From Candidatus Paraburkholderia calva (GTDB lineage Bacteria; Pseudomonadota; Gammaproteobacteria; Burkholderiales; Burkholderiaceae), in the NCBI GenBank assembly GCA_001184395.1, contig LFLF01000008.1:1-52060 (forward strand): a DNA stretch of 52,060 nt. Direction: 5' to 3'. Below, one piece after another: positions 47,369 through 52,060 of the stretch. Position 1 is the first letter of the stretch. Every line of letters begins with the position of its first letter. Under the pieces are notes generated by a model. The model made no database searches. It had not been told where the DNA came from and saw nothing but the letters and a program-made list of their open reading frames with translations. A program made the translations under genes and the position numbers.

Positions 47369-48060
47369 CTAGATTTTCCAGCGCTTGAGAATGCGCGGCC
47401 CGATCACGGTGATGATCGCGCAGCACGCTGCGACCACGCACAATCCGATCGGCAAGGTGCTGATCTGCGCCACATCGCTGATCAGCACCGGTCCGAACAG
47501 CAGGCCGAAGTAGGCGAGCCCGGCGACGTGCGCGCCTGCCGCGAACAGCACGGGCATCATGTTGGCGAGGCCCAAACCCATCAGCGTGAAGCCGGTCATG
47601 GTGACGAGCGTATTCGGGAAGACGAGCCCCATCACCATGCCCACGAACGCGAGTCTCGCGCTTGCGAACACGAGTTGCGGCGTGCCGAAACGCGCGCGCA
47701 CCGCGGAAACGCGCGCGCACCGCGTTGCCGCCGAAGCGTCCCGCCGCCATGCCGAAGCCGAATAGCGCGAGCACCACCAGCAGCAGCCAGTAATACGGCG
47801 TGACCAGGATCAGCGCGCCGGACAGCATCATGCTGTCGCCGCCCGCCAGACACGCGTTGCGCGTGCCAGCGCCGATCCACGACGCATTGGTAAGCATCGC
47901 GAAAATCGAGTCGCCCGCGACCTCCAGCAACGCTAACGACAACATGCCGGGGCTCAGCGCGAATTTGTCGCGCACGGTGGGAACGTGCACGCCTCACGAG
48001 GCGTACATCATTCCGGCGATGAAGAAAATCGCCATGGTCGCGTAGCGGGCGGCAGGCTGC
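47369..48060 (-). pseudogene. MFS transporter, truncated and frameshifted
   Basis: The first helix (YATMAIFFIAGMMYAS) ends at TGA 47994-47996, where a Trp is expected. HVPTVRDKFALSPGMLSLAL continues in the same frame. Later GFGMAAGRFGGNAVRARF is followed by a perfect 19-bp tandem duplication (47687-47724). The last helices (SARLAFVGMVMGLVFPNTLV, GLAYFGLLFGPVLISDVAQ) run to the stop at 47369. The total is far too short for 12 helices, so much of the middle has been deleted. Confidence 0.8.
47687..47724 (-). repeat. 19-bp tandem duplication in the MFS remnant
   Basis: GAAACGCGCGCGCACCGCG is repeated exactly at 47687-47705 and 47706-47724. It is the longest of the tandem duplications in the window. 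Confidence 0.9.
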
Positions 48061-48298
48061 GATGCAGCGCGAGCGCGACGTTGGACTCGCGCGCGGCGTG
48101 GGGGGGAAGAGGAGGTCGAGTCGGACACGGGACGCCGTTTCAGAAAATTACCGCCGGACGCGGACGCTTTCGATTTAATCGAACGGCTCGGCGCCACGCT
48201 CGGCGGCAGTGCGAAGGGCGCATAGGGTGCGTTAGTATTGAGCGCGTCATCGGCATTCACGGGGCGCTCGGCACGTTCATCGAACTCGCGGAATCGAC

Positions 48299-48946
48299 AT
48301 GCATATTCCATCGCAAGCCCTGCTTCATCTGCTGCATCGCGCGCCGGAAGGCACGCTCGCCATGCATACGCTTGAGCCCTATCCGACCGCGCTGCCGTTC
48401 GCCGTGACCGCGCGCCACGCGCCTATGCTGCTCATCAGCAATCTGGCCGAGCACACGCGCACCTGCAGGCCGATCCACGCGCGAGTTTTCTGGCCGCGCA
48501 TTCTGCGAGCGACGGCGTGCCCGAAGGGGAGTGTGACCTTGCTCGGCACGTTCGCGCGCACGCCGGCTGAAGAGCACCAAACGCTCGCGCAGCGCTATTT
48601 GCGTTACCACCCGGAAGCTGCGCTATCTGGCGCTCGGCGATTTCTCGTTCTAGGCAATGTCGGTCGAGCGCATGCGCTATATCGGCGGATTCGGTACGAT
48701 GGGCTGGATTGCGGCAGTCGATATCGATCCACTCGCACCACTTTCCACCGGCGAGGAAACGGCACTTTTTGAATGGGCTGACGCTAATCCGGCGCCTCCG
48801 GCAGTCCCGAGTTATTGGGGATAGACCGATACGGTTGCGATTTGAAGCTTAAAGGGCTTCGCAATCGTTTTACATTCGACGAAGCGAAAACGACAGCCGA
48901 GTCTTTGAAAACCGTGATGCTCGATTGTTTTGCGCGGCGTGTATGA
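48299..48946 (+). pseudogene. HugZ/pyridoxamine-oxidase-like haem-utilisation protein, broken
   Basis: The first frame from 48299 reads PSQALLHLLHRAPEGTLAMH, YPTALPFAVTARHAPMLLIS and RTPAEEHQTLAQRYLRYHPE, with a scrambled stretch (CRPIHARVFWPRILR) in between. The rest is in other frames: MSVERMRYIGGFGTMGWIAA, then DIDPLAPL and EWADANPAPPA. After a stop it ends with FDEAKTTAESLKTVMLDCF at 48946. The split-barrel fold with a C-terminal haem-binding-type domain matches HugZ-like proteins used in haem iron release. Several shifts and stops make it dead. Confidence 0.8.
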
Positions 48947-49296
48947 ATTTTTGCGAAAACGATGTTTTGTCCGGCACGTTTTCGCCGCCCCTTGGCCGCC
49001 GATAAGCAGAGCCTTCCATCGGTGCACAAAGTTCTCATCGCATGGCAATACGCGCTTGCAAATCGGTTCTCGCTGTATATTAGGCGTCTGACCGCATCGC
49101 TCTATAAAATAAGAGAAGTTCGGCAAATGGTTCGGCAATTGTTACGAAGAAACCACTTAACCGTAATTACGTGTCTAATCGCACATGCCGCAATAAAAGC
49201 TTTTGTGTTAATCTGCGTGCCAATCCGAGGTTATACTCAAAACTGAATAAAGCGAGCGGACCGACTTGCAATCAGCAAACCACCTAGGGAATTGCC
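48947..49296. other. Gene-free, AT-rich region upstream of the H-NS-like gene
   Basis: About 350 bases without a gene. The region becomes AT-rich after 49080 (for example TATAAA near 49102 and ATTACG near 49165), which suits an H-NS-type self-regulated promoter, but I cannot fix promoter boxes. Confidence 0.45.
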
Positions 49297-49602
49297 ATGC
49301 CTTCATACAAGGAACTCCTCGCGCAGCGCGAGTCTCTCGAGCGTCAGATTGAAGAAGCTAAAGCGCGTGAATACGCCGAAGTGCTTACTGAGATCAAGCA
49401 AAAAATGGCTGACTACGGTATTACGCTGCAGGAGTTGGCTGGCGGCCGTGGCGCTAAAGTCGCGAAAGCATCGCGCGGCGGCCGTTCGGGCGTGGCGCCG
49501 AAATACCGTGATCCGGAAAGCGGCAGCACCTGGTCAGGCCGCGGCAAGCCGCCGAAGTGGATTGCCGGGCAGGACCGCGATGGCTTCCTGATCGGCAAGT
49601 AA
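49297..49602 (+). CDS. H-NS-family nucleoid protein
   Basis: H-NS proteins bind AT-rich DNA, often silencing acquired genes. The 101-residue protein has an N-terminal coiled-coil oligomerisation part (MPSYKELLAQRESLERQIEE, to about 45), a Gly/Arg/Lys linker and the C-terminal DNA-binding motif PKYRDPESGSTWSGRGKPPK followed by WIAGQDRDGFLI. The length equals that of Burkholderia/Bordetella H-NS-like proteins. It has its own terminator at 49631-49658 and stands alone, amid dead genes, yet intact. Confidence 0.92.
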   Translation: MPSYKELLAQRESLERQIEEAKAREYAEVLTEIKQKMADYGITLQELAGGRGAKVAKASRGGRSGVAPKYRDPESGSTWSGRGKPPKWIAGQDRDGFLIGK

Positions 49603-49630
49603 GTTGAATTATCGTAATAAGATGTAATAA

Positions 49631-49658
49631 AATCGCGCTTTTTAGAGCGCGGTTTTTT
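49631..49658 (+). terminator. Rho-independent terminator of the H-NS-like gene
   Basis: CGCGCT / AGCGCG arms with a TTTTTAG-type loop, preceded by AAAA and followed by GGTTTTTT, about 30 bases after the stop. Confidence 0.75.
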
Positions 49659-50334
49659 GCGGACCGGTGCGCGTGGTGCCCAAGCGAGCGTGCCGTCAAC
49701 AGGGTTTGTATTTCAAATGCTTTCGGCGAACGTCAAACGCTGGCGTCAACTTCCGTTGCGCATGGTCGATGGAAGTCGATTTACGGATCGCTTTCGAAAA
49801 TGTGTGGCGGCTGACGTAACCGCGTAAGTGAATGTCGCAGGCACTCCAGGCGGCGGATACCACCGCGACGTACTCGCCAGAGCGCGCTTGCCGGCAGGTA
49901 ATCGCCGCTGATTATCGTATCCTGAACCGGGCGCAAGTCGGCGCCGAGTCACTGACGAGATTCAGGTCGCGTATTGTCGTTTCGAATCGAGAAACGAACG
50001 ATGTTGTCGGCGTACATTCTCGTATGTCGGTGCGCAGAGTGATTCGCCACGGAAAGTGCTGTCGCGTCACTTGGAATATTCAAGGTTGAGCTCGGAACCA
50101 GGCCGTCAATTTCCACTCATGCTGAAAAAGCGAGTTACGCCGATTCAACGCGAACGCAAACACTTGCGCGTAAGCGTCGTTATTAATTCGGCGGACAATG
50201 AACACCACGAGTAAGAAACTCTTTAAATATTGTTTGGTTTTTGCCCAGCAGAGCCCGATGCGCGCTCTTTCGGCGTGCAAAGTCGGGTGACGCACGCCGC
50301 CATTCAAGGCACGCTGGCTTCTGGCGACGGCGCA
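49659..50334. other. Gene-free region
   Basis: Nearly 680 bases with no gene I can support on either strand. Short open frames here have no recognisable domain or start signal. It may be the site of a deleted gene. Confidence 0.5.
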
Positions 50335-50793
50335 TTAAAGCGGCAATTGCGTATCGAACTTGATCTCGCGCAGCACCACACCCGTACGCACTTGCGCTAC
50401 GGCCGGAATTTTGAAAATCCGGTCATGGAGAAACGTGTCGTAGGCCTTGATATCCGGCGCGACGATTTTAAGAATGTAGCCGGATTCGCCGGTCGTGCTG
50501 TAGCACTCGGTGACTTCCGGACAAGTGGCGATTTCACGTTCGAACTGCTCGACGCCGCCTTCGGTGTGCCGTGTCAGATGGATATGCGCGAGCGCACATA
50601 CGTGCAGGCCGAGCTTTTCGCGGTCTAGCAGCGCGGTGTAGCGCTGGATGACGCCGGACTGCTCCATGTCCTTGATGCGACGCCAGCAAGGCGTGCTGGA
50701 CAGGCCGACCTGATCCGAAATTTCCTGAACAGACTGGCGCGCGTCCAGTTGCAGAAGACGCAGGATTTTTTGTGAGAACGTATCAAGTGTCAA
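50335..50793 (-). CDS. Lrp/AsnC-family transcriptional regulator
   Basis: Lrp-type regulators respond to amino acids. The 152-residue protein has an N-terminal helix-turn-helix (SVQEISDQVGLSSTPCWRRI) and a C-terminal RAM ligand-binding domain (CALAHIHLTRHTEGGVEQFE, ECYSTTGESGYILKIVAPDI). I choose TTG 50793 as the start: GGAGG lies four to five bases upstream, and the result (MTLDTFSQKILRLLQ) matches the family. A TTG 20 codons earlier has no such site. It is the only DNA-binding regulator besides the H-NS-like protein still intact in the window. Confidence 0.9.
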   Translation of the reverse strand: MTLDTFSQKILRLLQLDARQSVQEISDQVGLSSTPCWRRIKDMEQSGVIQRYTALLDREKLGLHVCALAHIHLTRHTEGGVEQFEREIATCPEVTECYSTTGESGYILKIVAPDIKAYDTFLHDRIFKIPAVAQVRTGVVLREIKFDTQLPL

Positions 50794-50896
50794 CTGCGCC
50801 TCCGTTAGGTTGCGATCCTTGTCTATGTTAGAGGCGCAGAAAAAGGAACGCAATGCAATCCGGCCACACTGAGGTAGTTTCCCTAACTCCTAGCCT

Positions 50897-51544
50897 TCAG
50901 AGCGCGGTTTTACCTTCAGGTGCAGTGCCGGAATCGGACGCGCTGTCATCGTCGGTTTGAGATGCCGCCGAGGCCTGTGCGGCGTGCGTTGCGCGCAGTT
51001 CCGCAAGCATGTTGCAGAACAGGGCGCCTTGCTCGATGGCGTCATCCAGTGCCACGTGCGTATGCGGCAACTCATCGAACCAATGCTTCGGCAGGCGCGA
51101 CTTGATGGCTTTGCGATAAGGCAATCCGGTCATGGTAAAAGCGAGCGTCTTGATGTCCAGTGCCGACCAGGAAACGGGCAGCGCTCGGCGAATCGCATCA
51201 TGTACCAGAACATATAGGTGAAGTCGAAGCCCGCCGGATAGGCGACGAACACCGGCTTGCTCGCAACTTCTCCACCCATTCGACATAGGCCTTCAGCGCG
51301 GTTTCGGGCTTCTGCAATCCTTGCGGCAGGCGGCCCAGGCCTCCGGCTGCGTCTTCCACCAGGCCGCCTGCACCGGATGCGCCGTCGCGTCTTCGAGCGT
51401 TTCGAGATTGGCGGAAAACGTGGCGATCAGCTGTTTGTCTGCCGTAAAAGCTGCCGACGCGAAACTCAGCATGGAGTGCGGGCCGGGAATCGGGCCGTCG
51501 GCTTCGACGTCGGTGCTGACGTAAATCTCCGGAATGGCGTTCAT
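50897..51544 (-). pseudogene. 3'-5' exonuclease (DEDD type), frameshifted
   Basis: From ATG 51544 the sequence [20 protein letters not shown] carries the first DEDD acidic motif (D-x-E) and continues to [16 protein letters not shown] shift near 51310 moves [18 protein letters not shown] to another frame, and another near 51255-51230 affects the F(D)F motif region. The last part, from about 51165 ([17 protein letters not shown]) through [20 protein letters not shown] (final Asp motif), is in a third frame ending at 50897. The start overlaps the stop of the upstream metallo-hydrolase gene (ATGA). The intact form would be an RNase T/oligoribonuclease-like enzyme of unknown substrate. Confidence 0.82.
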
Positions 51545-51835
51545 GCGCGGACTCCATCGCCGACGAAAGGATTAGTGCGACGCTCGTCGCCGAACGTCGA
51601 AGCCGGGCCGTGACCGGGCACGAACGTGACGTCATCGCCGAGCAACCACAGATTGTCACGGATGGATCGGATCAGATCGGCATGATTGCCGCGCGGAAAA
51701 TCGGTGCGGCCGATAGAACCGGCGAACAGCAAGTCGCCCACGAACGCCAACCGATGTTTCTCGCTGAAGAAGACCACGTGACCGGGCGTGTAACCGGGAC
51801 AAAAATGAAGCAAAAGTTCTGGAACAATGGCTTAA
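51541..51835 (-). pseudogene. Metallo-beta-lactamase-fold hydrolase, 3' part, cut by IS insertion
   Basis: The C-terminal part of a YcbL/glyoxalase II-like hydrolase reads [20 protein letters not shown], then [20 protein letters not shown] and [20 protein letters not shown] to 51541. It contains the later metal ligands (TPGH, GD, PGH). Reading upstream, the similarity ends at the TTAA (51832-51835) where the IS begins, and the N-terminal HxHxDH half must lie beyond the element. This is the only gene in the window seen to be cut by the IS. Confidence 0.82.
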
Positions 51836-51912
51836 GGCAACGCTGATTAAGTCCACCGCTAGTGCTTGTCAGGTGTTATAGAGCGCACGTGCAAGGAGAA
51901 AGGCAAACGACG

Positions 51913-51940
51913 ATGAAGCAGCAGACATGAAGCAGCAGAC
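51913..51940 (+). repeat. 14-bp tandem duplication at the transposase start
   Basis: ATGAAGCAGCAGAC is repeated exactly at 51913-51926 and 51927-51940. The first copy gives a five-codon dead end, and the second can still start the transposase. Confidence 0.9.
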
Positions 51941-52060
51941 GCTGGCGATGGCCGCGGATCAAGGTGCGGGGTTCGAGACTTGCCGCAAACGCACGCGACG
52001 CGACGAGTTGCTTGACACGATGAACACGATCGAGATTCGCCTCGAGCAGCGCCGTGGACG
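51927..52060 (+). CDS. IS5-family transposase, N-terminal fragment
   Basis: ATG 51927 starts MKQQTLAMAADQGAGFETCR, followed by KRTRRDELLDTMNTI, the typical beginning of IS5-group transposases. After that, EIRLEQRRGR does not fit the expected continuation (about VPWADLC), so a frameshift or deletion may lie near 52028, or this copy diverges. The first ATG at 51913 is a duplicate produced by a 14-bp tandem duplication and ends at once (MKQQT, stop). The rest is beyond the window. Confidence 0.7.
   Translation, partial: MKQQTLAMAADQGAGFETCRKRTRRDELLDTMNTIEIRLEQRRG

Larger units (their letters stand above)
51832..52060 (+). mobile_element. IS5-family element, left end (cut by window edge)
   Basis: TTAA (51832-51835, possible target duplication) is followed by the inverted repeat GGCAACGCTGA (51836-51846), which matches the end at 446-456 in reverse. 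A 66-base leader leads to the transposase start. The element is inserted in a metallo-hydrolase gene and points in the same direction as the copy at 1-460, so the intervening 51.4 kb is flanked by direct copies. Confidence 0.8.

Noticed and set aside
46137..47990. Very long minus-strand frame opposite the binding-protein gene
   Set aside because: It is antisense to a clear livJ-type gene. Its composition (Arg/His/Asp-rich) is that of a shadow frame in high-GC DNA.
1..52060. CRISPR arrays, tRNA or rRNA genes, phage structural genes
   Set aside because: I looked for regularly spaced repeats, tRNA-like cloverleaf ends and phage-type proteins and saw none.
1..52060. Frameshifts as sequencing error
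   Set aside because: Not excluded, but breaks avoid essential genes, often come with stops, deletions and long duplications, and several affect the same genes repeatedly, so error is not the simplest explanation.

Overview
The window looks like chromosomal DNA of a Burkholderiaceae bacterium (Burkholderia / Paraburkholderia / Caballeronia group). The evidence is high GC, betaproteobacterial protein sequences, and the block order pgk-pyk-fba-purC-purE-purK and mutL-miaA...purM...hda-HAD-pcnB-folK-dck-panB. About 31 genes look intact and about 24 look broken by frameshifts, stops or internal deletions, and an insertion sequence lies at each end. Such decay with an intact core is what is seen in eroding symbiont genomes, for example leaf-nodule Caballeronia. 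That placement is an inference, not something the sequence proves.

Layout. 1-460: right end of an IS5-family element. 0.6-2.6 kb: dead QseBC/BasRS-like two-component pair beside intact dacB. 4.6-5.8 kb: dead GDSL esterase. 6.0-14.2 kb: threonylcarbamoyl-AMP synthase, purK, purE, purC, broken fba, pyk and pgk. 14.6-23.2 kb: a segment that appears inverted, with broken azlD and the 3' half of azlC at one edge and the 5' half of azlC at the other. It encloses a broken M48 protease, two broken genes, a SnoaL-like gene, waaF, a zinc-finger gene and ilvE. 23.5-34.8 kb: panB, broken dck, folK, pcnB, a HAD phosphatase, hda, purM, a decayed hipB-hipA-KfrB-like module, miaA and mutL. 35-38.3 kb: dedA, a YeaQ-type protein, nlpD-like, a BamE-like lipoprotein and a zinc-ribbon protein. 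38.6-44.3 kb: mostly wreckage (coxG, xdhC, PepSY membrane protein, srkA, MFS). 44.5-50.8 kb: a small membrane protein, dienelactone hydrolase, livJ-type binding protein, a dead MFS gene, a dead HugZ-like gene, H-NS-like protein and an Lrp-type regulator. 50.9-52.06 kb: dead exonuclease, a metallo-beta-lactamase-fold gene cut by an IS, and the left end of that IS.

Functionally, purine synthesis (purC, purE, purK, purM), the lower glycolytic steps (pgk, pyk), pantothenate and folate synthesis, branched-chain amino acid synthesis, LPS core, tRNA modification, mismatch repair and replication control are kept. Sensors, transporters, salvage, iron or haem functions and toxin-antitoxin genes are lost.

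The most unusual signal is a set of ten short (13-19 bp) near-perfect tandem duplications. In the intact genes dacB and mutL the added length is a multiple of three. Elsewhere they lie in broken genes or between genes. The second is a 7.8-kb inversion that splits azlC: rejoining the halves at a shared 5-bp sequence restores the reading frame.
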